Shown here: in pieces, positions 19,154-28,705 of the stretch
How the letters are laid out: each line of letters opens with the position of its first letter
Numbering within the stretch: the first letter of the stretch is position 1
Source of the DNA: Rhodanobacter denitrificans
GTDB taxonomy: Bacteria > Pseudomonadota > Gammaproteobacteria > Xanthomonadales > Rhodanobacteraceae
Assembly: GCF_003335105.1 (NCBI RefSeq)
Contig: NZ_QFWQ01000001.1
Coordinates: 1-64,000, forward strand
Direction: 5' to 3'
Length of the DNA: 64,000 nucleotides
Notes under the pieces: generated by a model
What the model was told of the DNA's origin: nothing
The model's input: the letters and a program-made list of their open reading frames with translations, nothing else
Databases searched by the model: none
Made by a program: the position numbers and the translations under genes

Positions 19154-20020
19154 TTATTCCTGATGGTTGGCGGCCGGCGCCTTGAGCGTCGGGCCGCTGT
19201 CGCCGTGCACGGGTGATTCGATGTCGTCGACCGGATCGGGCGGCGCGCTGCGCGGCAGCCCGCGCTCGCGCCGGATCACCTCGCCGGCCAGGCCGATGTA
19301 GGCGATCGCGCCGCGCGAGCTGCGGTCGTACAGGTGGATCGGCTGGCCGTGGCTGGGTGCCTCGGCCAGGCGCACGTTGCGCGGGATGATCGAGCGCAGC
19401 ACCTTGTCGCCGAAGTGCTGGGTGAGCTGGGCGGAAACCTCGTTGCCGAGGTTGTTGCGCACGTCGTACATGGTGCGCAGCAGGCCTTCGATCTCCAGCT
19501 GGGGGTTCAGCCGGTGGCGCACCGCCTTGATCGTGTCGAGCAGGCTGGACAGGCCTTCCAGCGCGAAGTATTCGCACTGCACCGGGATCAGCACGCCGTC
19601 GGCCGCGGTCAGCGCGTTCAGCGTGAGCAGGTTCAGCGACGGCGGGCAGTCGATCAGGATGGTGTGGTAGTCGGCCGCGATCTTCGCCAGCACCTCCTTC
19701 AGCCGGTGCTCGCGCGCCAGCGCGTCCATCAGCTTCAGCTCGGCCGCGGTGAGGTCGCCGTTGCCCGGCAAGAGGTCGTAGTGCGCGTCGGTGGGCACGA
19801 TCGCCGCGGCGATCTCCATTTCCTCCAGCAGCACCTCGCAACCGCTCGCCCTGATGTCGCGCTTGTTGATGCCCGAGGCCATCGTGGCATTGCCCTGCGG
19901 ATCGAAGTCGACCAGCAATACCTTGCGCTTCGCGGCGGCCAGCGCAGCAGCGAGATTGACGGCAGTGGTGGTCTTGCCGACGCCGCCCTTCTGGTTGGCG
20001 ACAGCGATGATGCGGGCCAT
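19154..20020 (-). CDS. parA: Chromosome partitioning ATPase ParA
   Basis: Deviant-Walker ATPase that binds DNA non-specifically and moves ParB-parS complexes. The product is 288 residues. The Walker A motif is NQKGGVGKTTTAVNLAAAL, with the signature first lysine. Walker A' is VDFDPQGNAT and Walker B is LIDCPPSLNLLTLNAL. The last ~40 residues (PPDPVDDIES onward) are a variable tail. Standard parAB order. In many genomes rsmG is immediately upstream, but here a sugar ABC ATPase and a beta-glucosidase intervene. Confidence 0.95.
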   Translation of the reverse strand: MARIIAVANQKGGVGKTTTAVNLAAALAAAKRKVLLVDFDPQGNATMASGINKRDIRASGCEVLLEEMEIAAAIVPTDAHYDLLPGNGDLTAAELKLMDALAREHRLKEVLAKIAADYHTILIDCPPSLNLLTLNALTAADGVLIPVQCEYFALEGLSSLLDTIKAVRHRLNPQLEIEGLLRTMYDVRNNLGNEVSAQLTQHFGDKVLRSIIPRNVRLAEAPSHGQPIHLYDRSSRGAIAYIGLAGEVIRRERGLPRSAPPDPVDDIESPVHGDSGPTLKAPAANHQE

Positions 20021-20089
20021 GGATGGATAGCTACCGTACGCGTGGAGTGGGCTAGTGTAATGCCTCGCCCAGCCGTGCGCTGCCCGCGC

Positions 20090-21181
<1,092 letters not shown>

Positions 21182-21270
21182 CGGCATCTCCGGTGCGGTT
21201 GGCCACGACGGCCGTCCCACGCAGCATGCGCTGGTCTGCACTTCCGCGGGGCATTGGGCTATTCTGCCCA

Positions 21271-21284
21271 TGTAATCGTTTACA
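21271..21284. promoter_or_regulatory. LacI-family operator candidate upstream of the beta-glucosidase
   Basis: TGTAATCGTTTACA is palindromic except for one position and has the central CG of LacI-family operators. It lies 26 bp before the beta-glucosidase start and 90 bp before the divergent ABC ATPase start. Similar sites occur at 50715 and 50784, next to the lacI-type gene. Confidence 0.6.
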
Positions 21285-21309
21285 TCAAGCCTTGCCCGAA
21301 GGATCGCCC

Positions 21310-22665
21310 ATGTCCCGCCCCAGTTTCCGCTTCCCCGACGGTTTCCACTGGGGTGCCGCCACTTCGGCCTACCAGATCGAAGGCTCGCCGCTGGCCGACG
21401 GCGCCGGCCCCAGCATCTGGCAGCGCTTCGCGCACACGCCGGGGATGATGGCGAACGGCGACACCGGCGACGTCGCCTGCGACCACTACCGCCGCTATCG
21501 TGAAGACGTGCAGCTGATGAAGGCGCTGGGCCTGCACGGCTACCGCTTCAGCATCAACTGGGCGCGCGTGCTGCCCGAGGGCACCGGCCGGGTCAATCCG
21601 AAGGGACTGGATTTCTACTCGCGGCTGGTCGACGAATTGCTGGAGCACGGCATCGCGCCGAACGCCACGCTGTTCCACTGGGACCTGCCGGCGGCGCTGG
21701 ACGACCGCGGCGGCTGGCTCAACCGCGACATCGCGCACTGGTTCGCCGAGTACGCCGAGGTGATGTTCAAGGCGCTCGACGACCGCGTGCCGCGCTGGTC
21801 CACGCTCAACGAACCCTGGGTGGTCACCGACGGCGGCTACCTGCACGGCGCGCTGGCGCCGGGCCACCGCAGCAAATACGAGGCGCCGCTCGCCGCGCAC
21901 AACCTGATGCGCGCCAGCGGCGCCGGCATCCAGGCCTACCGTGCGCACGGCAGGCACGAGATCGGCGTGGTGTTCAACATCGAGCCGAAGTACCCGCACT
22001 CGGATCGCGCCGAGGACGTGGCCGCCACCCGCCGCGCGCACGCCTACATGAACCAGCAGTTCGCCGACCCAGCGCTGCTGGGCAGCTATCCGCCCGAGCT
22101 GAAGGAGATCTTCGGCGACGCATGGCCGGACTTTCCTGCCGATGATTTCAAGCTGACGAAACAGAAGGTCGACTTCGTCGGCATCAACTACTACACCCGC
22201 GCCGTGGTGAAGCACGACCCGAACCAGTACCCGCTGCAGGCCACGCCGGTGCGTCAGCCGAACAGGACCTATACCGAGACCGGCTGGGAAGTGTTCGAGC
22301 AGGGCCTCACCGACACGCTGACCTGGTTCAAGCAGCGCTACGGCGACATCCCGCTCTACATCACCGAGAATGGTTCTGCGTTCTACGACCCGCCGGTGGT
22401 CGAGAACGGCGTACTCGACGATCCGCTGCGCACGAGCTACCTGCGCAAGCATCTCGGGGCGCTGCACAAGGCGATCGCGGCCGGGGTGAACCTGAAGGGT
22501 TATTACGCGTGGTCGCTGCTGGACAACCTGGAGTGGTCACTGGGCTTTTCCAAGCGCTTCGGCCTGTACCACGTCGATTTCGCCACCCAGCAGCGCACGC
22601 CGAAGGCCACCGCGAAGCTGTATGCGCAGGTGATCGCAAGCAACGGCAGCGTGCTCGACGAGTAA
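21310..22665 (+). CDS. GH1 beta-glucosidase
   Basis: Hydrolyses beta-linked glucosides by a retaining mechanism. The product is 451 residues, typical for GH1. N-terminal signature FHWGAATSAYQIEG; the acid/base Glu is in the TLNEPWV motif near residue 168; the nucleophile Glu is in LYITENGSAF near residue 355. There is no signal peptide, so the enzyme is cytoplasmic and would act on imported oligosaccharides. ATG 21310 is used because it starts the family N-terminus. A LacI-type operator lies just upstream, linking it to the regulator now 28 kb away. Confidence 0.94.
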   Translation: MSRPSFRFPDGFHWGAATSAYQIEGSPLADGAGPSIWQRFAHTPGMMANGDTGDVACDHYRRYREDVQLMKALGLHGYRFSINWARVLPEGTGRVNPKGLDFYSRLVDELLEHGIAPNATLFHWDLPAALDDRGGWLNRDIAHWFAEYAEVMFKALDDRVPRWSTLNEPWVVTDGGYLHGALAPGHRSKYEAPLAAHNLMRASGAGIQAYRAHGRHEIGVVFNIEPKYPHSDRAEDVAATRRAHAYMNQQFADPALLGSYPPELKEIFGDAWPDFPADDFKLTKQKVDFVGINYYTRAVVKHDPNQYPLQATPVRQPNRTYTETGWEVFEQGLTDTLTWFKQRYGDIPLYITENGSAFYDPPVVENGVLDDPLRTSYLRKHLGALHKAIAAGVNLKGYYAWSLLDNLEWSLGFSKRFGLYHVDFATQQRTPKATAKLYAQVIASNGSVLDE

Positions 22666-22674
22666 AACCGCGGG

Positions 22675-23304
22675 TCAGGCTCGGCCGAGCACCAGCAGGT
22701 GGCGCTCGGCCGGCAGCCCCGGCACGATCAGCTCATGCGTGCTGCGCACCACGAAGCCCGCCGGGATGCCGGGCAATTCCTCGTCCGGCCGCTTGCCCTT
22801 CATCGCCAGCCAGATCCCGTCCGGCGCCAGCAGGTGGCCGCCCCAGCCGAGCATGTCGGCAAGGCTGGCGAACGCGCGCGCGGTGATGCAGTCGTACTGA
22901 CCTTCCACGTCTTCCACCCGCGACTGCAGCGCGCGCACGCCGTCCAGCTTCAGCGCGCGGATCGCCTCGCGCAGGAAGCGCACCTTCTTGCCGTTGGAAT
23001 CGACCAGCAGGACTTCCCGCCCCGGCGCAGCGATCGCCAGCACGATGCCGGGCAGGCCGGGACCGGTACCGAGATCGGCCAGGGTCCGGCCCTGCGCATA
23101 CGGCAGGATCGCCAGCGAATCGAGCAGGTGGCGGGTGACCATCTCCGCCGGGTCGCGTACCGCGGTGAGGTTGTAGGTCGCGTTCCAGCGCTCCAGCAGG
23201 GCCTGGTAATCGAGCAGCCGCGGCACCGCGTCGGCCGGCAGCTGCAGGCCCAGCTCGGCGATGCCTTGTTCGAGTCGTGCCTGCAAGGCGGCGCGGGTGG
23301 TCAT
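22675..23304 (-). CDS. rsmG: 16S rRNA (guanine-N7) methyltransferase RsmG (GidB)
   Basis: Methylates the N7 of G527 of 16S rRNA using S-adenosylmethionine. The product is 209 residues. Motifs are LLERWNATYNLTAVRDP, RHLLDSLA and the SAM-binding DLGTGPGLPGIVLAI near residue 70, followed by VLLVDSNGKKVRFL and ITARAFASL. The MTTRAAL start is taken over a 27-bp longer frame. It converges with the GH1 gene and is in the same direction as the SPFH gene upstream. Confidence 0.94.
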   Translation of the reverse strand: MTTRAALQARLEQGIAELGLQLPADAVPRLLDYQALLERWNATYNLTAVRDPAEMVTRHLLDSLAILPYAQGRTLADLGTGPGLPGIVLAIAAPGREVLLVDSNGKKVRFLREAIRALKLDGVRALQSRVEDVEGQYDCITARAFASLADMLGWGGHLLAPDGIWLAMKGKRPDEELPGIPAGFVVRSTHELIVPGLPAERHLLVLGRA

Positions 23305-23376
23305 GGGCTCACTCGGGGAGATGGGGCGCAAAGTATCCGCGGCGCATGCCGGGCTTGCCAGCCCCGGCCAAAGAAA

Positions 23377-23394
23377 ACCCGCCGGACGGCGGGT
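23377..23394 (-). terminator. Rho-independent terminator downstream of the SPFH gene
   Basis: ACCCGCC and GGCGGGT form a 7-bp stem with a GGAC loop, and on the minus strand the hairpin is followed by TTTCTTT. It separates the SPFH gene from rsmG. Confidence 0.75.
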
Positions 23395-23454
23395 CGAAAG
23401 CTTGCAGATCCCCTGTGGCGCGGGCGCTCTCGGGCGCCCTGGCGCGTGTCGTGC

Positions 23455-23910
23455 TCAGGCGACCTCGAGGTCGACCCGGGTCACCATCATGCCGCGCTCG
23501 CGCAGCGCACTGTTCAACGACTGCTTCACCCGCGCGCCCAGGTCGCGACGGTCGCTGCGAACCGCCGCCGGCTCGCTGCGCAGCGCTTCCTGCGCGCCGC
23601 GGCGGATCAGCTGGTCGACCTGCTCGAACACCGCATCGGCGCGCTCCGGCTCCAGCACCTGCCAGTACACGGTGCCGCGCACGTCGTGCGCATCGGCCAG
23701 CGGCTCCTCGAAACGCAAGGTTTGCCCGGCCAGGTCGATCTTGTGCGCGACCCGATCCAGCAGCGGCAATACCAAATGCGTACCCGGCTGCAGCACGCGC
23801 ATCAGCTTGCCGCGACGGTACAGGCTGTAGACCTGCCCGGCCGGCACGCGCCTGACCGCGCCGAGGATCAGCACGACGCACAGGAGCAGCAGGGTCATCA
23901 GCAAGGTCAT
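23455..23910 (-). CDS. SPFH (stomatin/prohibitin)-domain membrane protein
   Basis: The product is 151 residues. One N-terminal membrane segment (MTLLMTLLLLCVVLILGAV) is followed by a short SPFH core: VPAGQVYSLYRRGKLMRVLQPG, LLDRVAHKIDLAGQTL and VYWQVLEPERADAVFEQVDQLIRRGAQEAL. It is much shorter than flotillin or HflK/C, lacking the long C-terminal coiled coil. ATG 23910 is taken over a TTG three codons earlier. Function unknown; such proteins usually oligomerise at the membrane. It is the last core gene before the mobile region. Confidence 0.75.
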   Translation of the reverse strand: MTLLMTLLLLCVVLILGAVRRVPAGQVYSLYRRGKLMRVLQPGTHLVLPLLDRVAHKIDLAGQTLRFEEPLADAHDVRGTVYWQVLEPERADAVFEQVDQLIRRGAQEALRSEPAAVRSDRRDLGARVKQSLNSALRERGMMVTRVDLEVA

Positions 23911-24073
23911 GGTATGCAAATCAGCTACTTGGTTGGTGTTTCTTCGCTATTACGACAACTTGAGGATACAGTCGGCTGAGTGGACGTAGATTAACCCTGA
24001 TTTAACGACAGGGAGAAATTTTTAACAACAGGCAGAGGCGGCCTAAATTGAGACATCGTCCGCAAATGCCGTT
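23911..24073. other. Left flank of the Tn7-like insertion
   Basis: Noncoding, AT-richer than the core. A short hairpin CCCTG...CAGGG followed by ATTTTT (about 23995-24030) could be a weak terminator. It ends with the target-site copy CCGTT (24069-24073), which is repeated at 50595-50599. No tRNA or other recognisable attachment gene is visible. Confidence 0.5.
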
Positions 24074-24144
24074 TGTCGGCTGTCGGCGGCACCCATTGAT
24101 GTCAGTCGCAGCCAATTCACGTCAGCATCGTTAGATAGTGTCAG
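24074..24144 (+). repeat. Left end of element A with three TnsB-type boxes
   Basis: Starts TGTCGGCTGTCGGCGG, then TTGATGTCAG. The far right end of element B (reverse strand) starts TGTCGGCG and also has ATTGATGTCAG, giving a terminal inverted repeat apart from a 7-bp TGTCGGC duplication here. Boxes at 24100, 24120 and 24139. Confidence 0.8.
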
Positions 24145-24166
24145 TCGACGCCAAGTTGCCGCTTCC

Positions 24167-24532
24167 CTAGCAGCTCCATAGCTGGACTACAAGGCAGACG
24201 AAGCATGAATCCTGCCAATGGATATCGGCCGCGCCTGTTATGACTGCAATTTGGAAGGGCCAGGGGAATCGGTATCGCTGAACAATGGCATGAGCCTGGG
24301 GTGCTGCCTCGTGGTTCGGTGCCGCTGAAATCAACAAGCAGTAGACCCGCCGATGATCGGCGAAGAAATCGGCAATATGGATCGTCTGACTTTCTATCCC
24401 CCCGGTCGCGGGAAATGAGAATTCGTGCGCGGATGATCCGCTGGCCCACTCTCCCGGAAGACGATGGCCTCCTTGGCTGTCAAACGCCAATGAGAGGGTA
24501 GGTGAGGACGTTCGTGCGGAACCGCATGGCAT
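24167..24532 (-). CDS. Possible small ORF at the left end (weak)
   Basis: A 121-codon open frame in the ~500 bp between the left-end boxes and the first methyltransferase. The translated product has no recognisable motif and ends in a Cys/Trp-rich tail. An overlapping frame on the same strand is also open, so coding status is doubtful. Listed only because nothing else explains this stretch. Confidence 0.2.
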   Translation of the reverse strand: MPCGSARTSSPTLSLAFDSQGGHRLPGEWASGSSAHEFSFPATGGIESQTIHIADFFADHRRVYCLLISAAPNHEAAPQAHAIVQRYRFPWPFQIAVITGAADIHWQDSCFVCLVVQLWSC

Positions 24533-24641
24533 ACTTCCCGACGTCCCTCATTCAACTTTGCGCGAACAGGCCGGATTAGATAATGGTGGAAGAAACTGAG
24601 GCCTTGTCAGCTAGGATCACATACACTGACGGGGCTGGCCG

Positions 24642-25823
24642 ATGACGGAGAAGGCTGTCCGCGTGACCACGCGCGAGCGTGACTCTTTTCCCTCCGATGC
24701 CAAAAATGTCCTTGAGCAGCTGCTCGCGACCGATTGGAGCTTTGCAGAGCGTGCAAAGGCCCCCCTGATCGAGAGCATCCACCCTTATCCAGCCAAGTTT
24801 ATCGGAGACATCCCGAGGGCTTTGCTCGATATTCTTCCGGTGCCAGAAGGAACTTCTGTGCTTGATCCGTTCGTCGGGAGCGGAACAACGCTCGTGGAGG
24901 CGCAAAGGCGGGGACTGCCATGCGTAGGCATCGACCTCAATCCCATTGCGTGCCTGATTTCACGAGTGAAGACGGGCGCCGAACCCGACAAACTCCAAGA
25001 AATGGCGGCAGCTATCGTTAGCAGGGCTAGGGCCAACAAGACACCCGACCGTCGAGCCATTCCGAACCTGGATCACTGGTTCAAGGTCGAGGTGCAGACG
25101 GCAGTTGCGGCAATCCTGGAAGAAATTCGCGACTTAGAAGACGACGGCATCAAGGACGCCCTCAACCTTTGCCTTTCCTCGATTATCGTCCGGGTTTCCA
25201 ACCAAGACAGCGATACGAGGTATGCGGCAGTGGACAAGGCCGTTACCTGGGATGGGGTATTTGACGCATTCACAGCCGCTGCCAATAAGCTGCAAATCGC
25301 CATGGCCTCACGCTCATGGACGCAGACGAGCGCACACGTGCTCAACAAAAACACACTTGAAGTCCAGCCTACAGACCTACCCGGAAAGGTTGGACTCGTG
25401 GTGACCTCACCGCCATATCCAAATGCCTACGAATACTGGCTCTACCACAAGTACCGGATGTGGTGGCTGGGGTATGACCCCATCGAAGTCAAGAAACAAG
25501 AAATCGGGGCTAGGGCGCATTTCTTCAAAACAAACCACCACACGGAAGAGAACTTCTGGGAGCAGATGAGGGGCACCCTCAAACTCATTGACAGCGTTAT
25601 GGTCGCCGATGGCTACGCATGCTTCGTTATCGGCCGCTCGAAAATCCACGGCGTGGTAGTCGACAACGCTGCCATCATCCGCAGCATTGCTGAGTCCATG
25701 AACTTCCATTGTGTTGCCCAAATCGAGCGGGTCATTTCGGCTTCCCGGAAATCTTTCAATCTCGCTCATGCCAACATCAAGACAGAAACGGTTTTGGTCT
25801 TACAAAAAATGCAAGGTCGCTAA
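24642..25823 (+). CDS. DNA methyltransferase 1 of a type IIS-like R-M operon
   Basis: The product is 393 residues. The SAM-binding motif I DPFVGSGTT is at ~75-83 and the catalytic motif IV TSPPY at ~255-259. This order (motif I before IV) and the N4-cytosine/N6-adenine type TSPPY motif mark an amino-methyltransferase. 'HPYPAKFIGDIPRALL' just before motif I is common in this subfamily. It is followed 6 bp later by a second methyltransferase and then a PLD nuclease. That order suggests one enzyme for each strand of an asymmetric recognition site. Confidence 0.88.
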   Translation: MTEKAVRVTTRERDSFPSDAKNVLEQLLATDWSFAERAKAPLIESIHPYPAKFIGDIPRALLDILPVPEGTSVLDPFVGSGTTLVEAQRRGLPCVGIDLNPIACLISRVKTGAEPDKLQEMAAAIVSRARANKTPDRRAIPNLDHWFKVEVQTAVAAILEEIRDLEDDGIKDALNLCLSSIIVRVSNQDSDTRYAAVDKAVTWDGVFDAFTAAANKLQIAMASRSWTQTSAHVLNKNTLEVQPTDLPGKVGLVVTSPPYPNAYEYWLYHKYRMWWLGYDPIEVKKQEIGARAHFFKTNHHTEENFWEQMRGTLKLIDSVMVADGYACFVIGRSKIHGVVVDNAAIIRSIAESMNFHCVAQIERVISASRKSFNLAHANIKTETVLVLQKMQGR

Positions 25824-25829
25824 GCAGTA

Positions 25830-27317
25830 ATGGAACTCGTTCGCCACGGCTACAACTATTACCCCTATGAGCTGGAATTAGCCAACCGAGAGGCGCGGGT
25901 GCTCTTTCCAAACGCGCGCTTCACGGAGACCGACAAGGGCATCCGTCTAGCTGGAAAGGTGGATTCTGCCATCGCCGACAGACTGGTATATTACTCGGCG
26001 ATCAAGAGCGGCGAGACAACAGTACGCACTCTTCAGGGCAAGCTTGAGCGCATAAACGGAGCCGAACCACGTCGCCAAGCGACGCGGTACTCCGCGCATG
26101 GACTTCATGAGTACAAGGGTAAGTTCAACCCTCAGATCGCCCGGGCCATTCTCAATATCTTGGACATCCCTGTGGGTGCGCATGTCATTGATCCGTTTTG
26201 CGGATCGGGGACGTCGTTGCTGGAATGTGCGCATCTCGGGATGACTGCCATAGGGACCGACATCAATCCATTAGCGGTCTTCATTGCTAATGCAAAGATC
26301 GAGGCTTTGCGGCTGCCGAAAGGACGCCTCGAAAAGGAACTTTCGAATGTCCTCGAAAACTTCAAAGTGGCACGGGTATCTAAGCCGACCGACGAGGCGG
26401 GTGAGGCTCGTGCGACCTATCTTGCCGCTTGGTTCGACGACGCTATCCTGCGGGTCATCGAGCGACTACGTTCTGCCATAGAGCGCGCTGATCCAGGATG
26501 TGCTCCAGCCTTCCTGGCCGTCGCGAGTAACCTCCTTCGGGATTACTCCCATCAGGACCCGGTCGACCTACGCATTCGTCGGCGGAAGAGCCCGCTGCCG
26601 AACGTGTCCTTCATTGATGCATTTGAAGAGACAGCACTTGCCTTCATCGGTAAGTTGGAGGAGACCAAAAAGGTCCTCCCCCGCCTTCGGGGTGCCGGTA
26701 AGGCATGGCTGCACGATAGTCGCCAGCTAGACTCCGCTACATTTCTAAATGGTCAGAAATTCGATTGCGCCTTGACCAGTCCTCCATATGCTACGGCGCT
26801 CCCTTATATTGATACCCAGCGCCTTAGCTTGGTCTGGCTGGGTCTAGCTCAGCCCTCGGAGATTGCCCCACTCGAGTCACGCCTAGTCGGTAGCCGCGAA
26901 GTCCGGGATAAAAAACAGGCACTGACTGCCCTAAAGAACAACGGTGCAGAACTGCCGGCCGCACAGGCCCAGTACTGCGTCGAATTACAGGAGGCGCTGA
27001 CGGATGCGGACGGATTCCGCCGACGAGCGGTCCCATTACTCCTCTATCGCTACTTTGCCGGGATGGCTTCTGTGTTCCAAACCCTCCGTCCCAACATGAA
27101 AAGCGGGGCTCCCTTTGCGCTGATCGTCGGGACCAATCACACGGTACTCAGCGGGAAACGGTTCGATATCGACACGCCTCAGCACTTAGCGGAGCTAGCG
27201 GCCGCGAATGGGTGGGTGCATGAGGAATCCGTTCCGCTTCAGATCTATCATCGCTACGGTTATCACACCGGAAATGCGGTCACCGGAGAGGCGATGGTCA
27301 TAGTGAGGGCAAAATGA
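25830..27317 (+). CDS. DNA methyltransferase 2 of a type IIS-like R-M operon
   Basis: The product is 495 residues. Motif I DPFCGSGTS is at ~121-129 and motif IV TSPPY at ~316-320, followed by ATALPYIDTQ. 'LHEYKGKFNPQIARAIL' precedes motif I in the same place as in methyltransferase 1, so the two are distant relatives, but the N-terminal ~80 residues differ. The stop overlaps the nuclease start as ATGA. Paired methyltransferases of this kind protect the two different strands of an asymmetric site. Confidence 0.88.
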   Translation: MELVRHGYNYYPYELELANREARVLFPNARFTETDKGIRLAGKVDSAIADRLVYYSAIKSGETTVRTLQGKLERINGAEPRRQATRYSAHGLHEYKGKFNPQIARAILNILDIPVGAHVIDPFCGSGTSLLECAHLGMTAIGTDINPLAVFIANAKIEALRLPKGRLEKELSNVLENFKVARVSKPTDEAGEARATYLAAWFDDAILRVIERLRSAIERADPGCAPAFLAVASNLLRDYSHQDPVDLRIRRRKSPLPNVSFIDAFEETALAFIGKLEETKKVLPRLRGAGKAWLHDSRQLDSATFLNGQKFDCALTSPPYATALPYIDTQRLSLVWLGLAQPSEIAPLESRLVGSREVRDKKQALTALKNNGAELPAAQAQYCVELQEALTDADGFRRRAVPLLLYRYFAGMASVFQTLRPNMKSGAPFALIVGTNHTVLSGKRFDIDTPQHLAELAAANGWVHEESVPLQIYHRYGYHTGNAVTGEAMVIVRAK

Positions 27318-28435
27318 ACCAGCTCGCGCTCCATCCGAATGTCTATGCCACCGGGCAAAACAAAGGGTTGGTCAACATCCTCGAGGATGTCTGGGTCCGG
27401 AACCACCGTCCTGGGGACGGCACGTTGTTTGTGGTCTCGGGCTTTGGCAACTACAACGGCGGAGTGCGGTTTTACGAGACATTCAAGGAGCACACTCGGC
27501 GAGGCGGGCGCATTACCGCAGTCTTCTCCGGCAGCACCAGGTCGCGTCTAACCAGCAAGCAGGTCGTTCACGAAATGCTTGGATGCGGTGCAGATGTCCA
27601 TATCATCAACCGCAAACGGTTGCTACACGCTAAGTGCTACGGAGCTCTGACGGATGAGGGAAATTCCCTTGTCGTCACATCCGGTAACTTCACCGGTCCA
27701 GGTATGTCCCAGAATGTAGAGCTGTCCGTTCTCCTGGATCGGGAGACAACTGCGAGCATGCAGTTTTCCTGGGACGGGATGGTAACGGCGCTGCTCCGAC
27801 AGAATTGGGACTATCATCGCCCGAGTCTGGGGGACCTCGCGGCACCCGCTTGGCGGTTGCTCTACGACGAGCAGGCCGCAGAACTCGTGCTTGATGACTC
27901 GGCTGAGGTAACGATGCTATTGCGGCTCAGTCATGCCGATACCGCTCGAATCAATGCAGCACCCGGTACAAATGCCGGAAAAGGCTCCCAGTATTTCTGG
28001 CTGAGCAAGGACTGCTTCGACTTTTTTCCTCCGCTGACAATCCGCAACGAGCGCGGCCACAAGGCTACTTACTCCTGTCTTGTCACCATGAAGTACATGG
28101 ATATCGGCGTGGAGGATCCGAATTGTCGGGTGACATTCGAAGCCGAGAACAATCTGGATTTTCGGCTCGGCACGGGGCCGCTCCGCTATCGGGGCATTGC
28201 GGCCGCGGGGGACATCGCCGCGATTACCCGCACCGGGGAGGCAACGTATGAGCTTCGAATTTTCCGAGAAGGGACCAGGCAGTTTGAGCGACTGCGCGAA
28301 TACACCATCAACCTCATAGGACACCAGGGCAAGAGCTACGGGTTCGTCAACAACAGCGACTTCGAAGGCCTTACCGGTGTTCACCTGCAGCGGATAGCAT
28401 CCCGCCGGGGCGCGCCACGCATCCCCACCGTTTAG
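27314..28435 (+). CDS. PLD-type restriction endonuclease (NgoFVII/BfiI-like)
   Basis: The product is 373 residues. The N-terminal half is a phospholipase-D-like nuclease domain with one HxK...N motif: H105 and K107 in LLHAKCYG, then SGNFTGPG with N125. A single motif per chain implies a dimeric active site, as known for the metal-independent BfiI family. The C-terminal half (~190-373) has no enzymatic motif and probably reads the DNA sequence. Overlap with methyltransferase 2 (ATGA) and the operon order M-M-R support a type IIS-like system. Recognition sequence unknown. Confidence 0.82.
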   Translation: MNQLALHPNVYATGQNKGLVNILEDVWVRNHRPGDGTLFVVSGFGNYNGGVRFYETFKEHTRRGGRITAVFSGSTRSRLTSKQVVHEMLGCGADVHIINRKRLLHAKCYGALTDEGNSLVVTSGNFTGPGMSQNVELSVLLDRETTASMQFSWDGMVTALLRQNWDYHRPSLGDLAAPAWRLLYDEQAAELVLDDSAEVTMLLRLSHADTARINAAPGTNAGKGSQYFWLSKDCFDFFPPLTIRNERGHKATYSCLVTMKYMDIGVEDPNCRVTFEAENNLDFRLGTGPLRYRGIAAAGDIAAITRTGEATYELRIFREGTRQFERLREYTINLIGHQGKSYGFVNNSDFEGLTGVHLQRIASRRGAPRIPTV

Positions 28436-28705
28436 CGAAGACAGCGTATGTCGGGCATATCACCCTCCATTTTCCATTGCTGCAAGTAATGTTCGTTGCG
28501 CAGCTACAAATCGATTTCACCATCGGCGTTGCTCACGCTGCGCCACTCACCGTCGAACGTGGCTTACTTTAATCTGAGTTGCTCACGCCGACCAAACGGC
28601 AATGCCGGCGTGGCGTGTAGTTCTTCGAGGATCAGGAGGTCGATCTCACGCTCCTAGACGGCGAGTTCGACGGACGTGTCATCGAGTTTCATGAAGCGCT
28701 CCGTG
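28436..28705. other. Noncoding stretch between the R-M operon and the Mrr-like gene
   Basis: About 270 bp between convergent genes. The decamer GTTGCTCACG occurs twice (near 28530 and 28577). No gene, terminator hairpin or mobile-element end is evident; it may be the scar of a lost gene. Confidence 0.35.

Noticed and set aside
23911-24073. tRNA or other RNA gene as the Tn7-like attachment site
   Set aside because: No cloverleaf or conserved RNA sequence could be found by eye in the left flank or at 50600-50700.
24081-24090. Alternative left terminus at the second TGTCGGC
   Set aside because: The flanking five bases would then be GCTGT-side sequence that does not match the right flank; starting at 24074 gives the exact CCGTT duplication.
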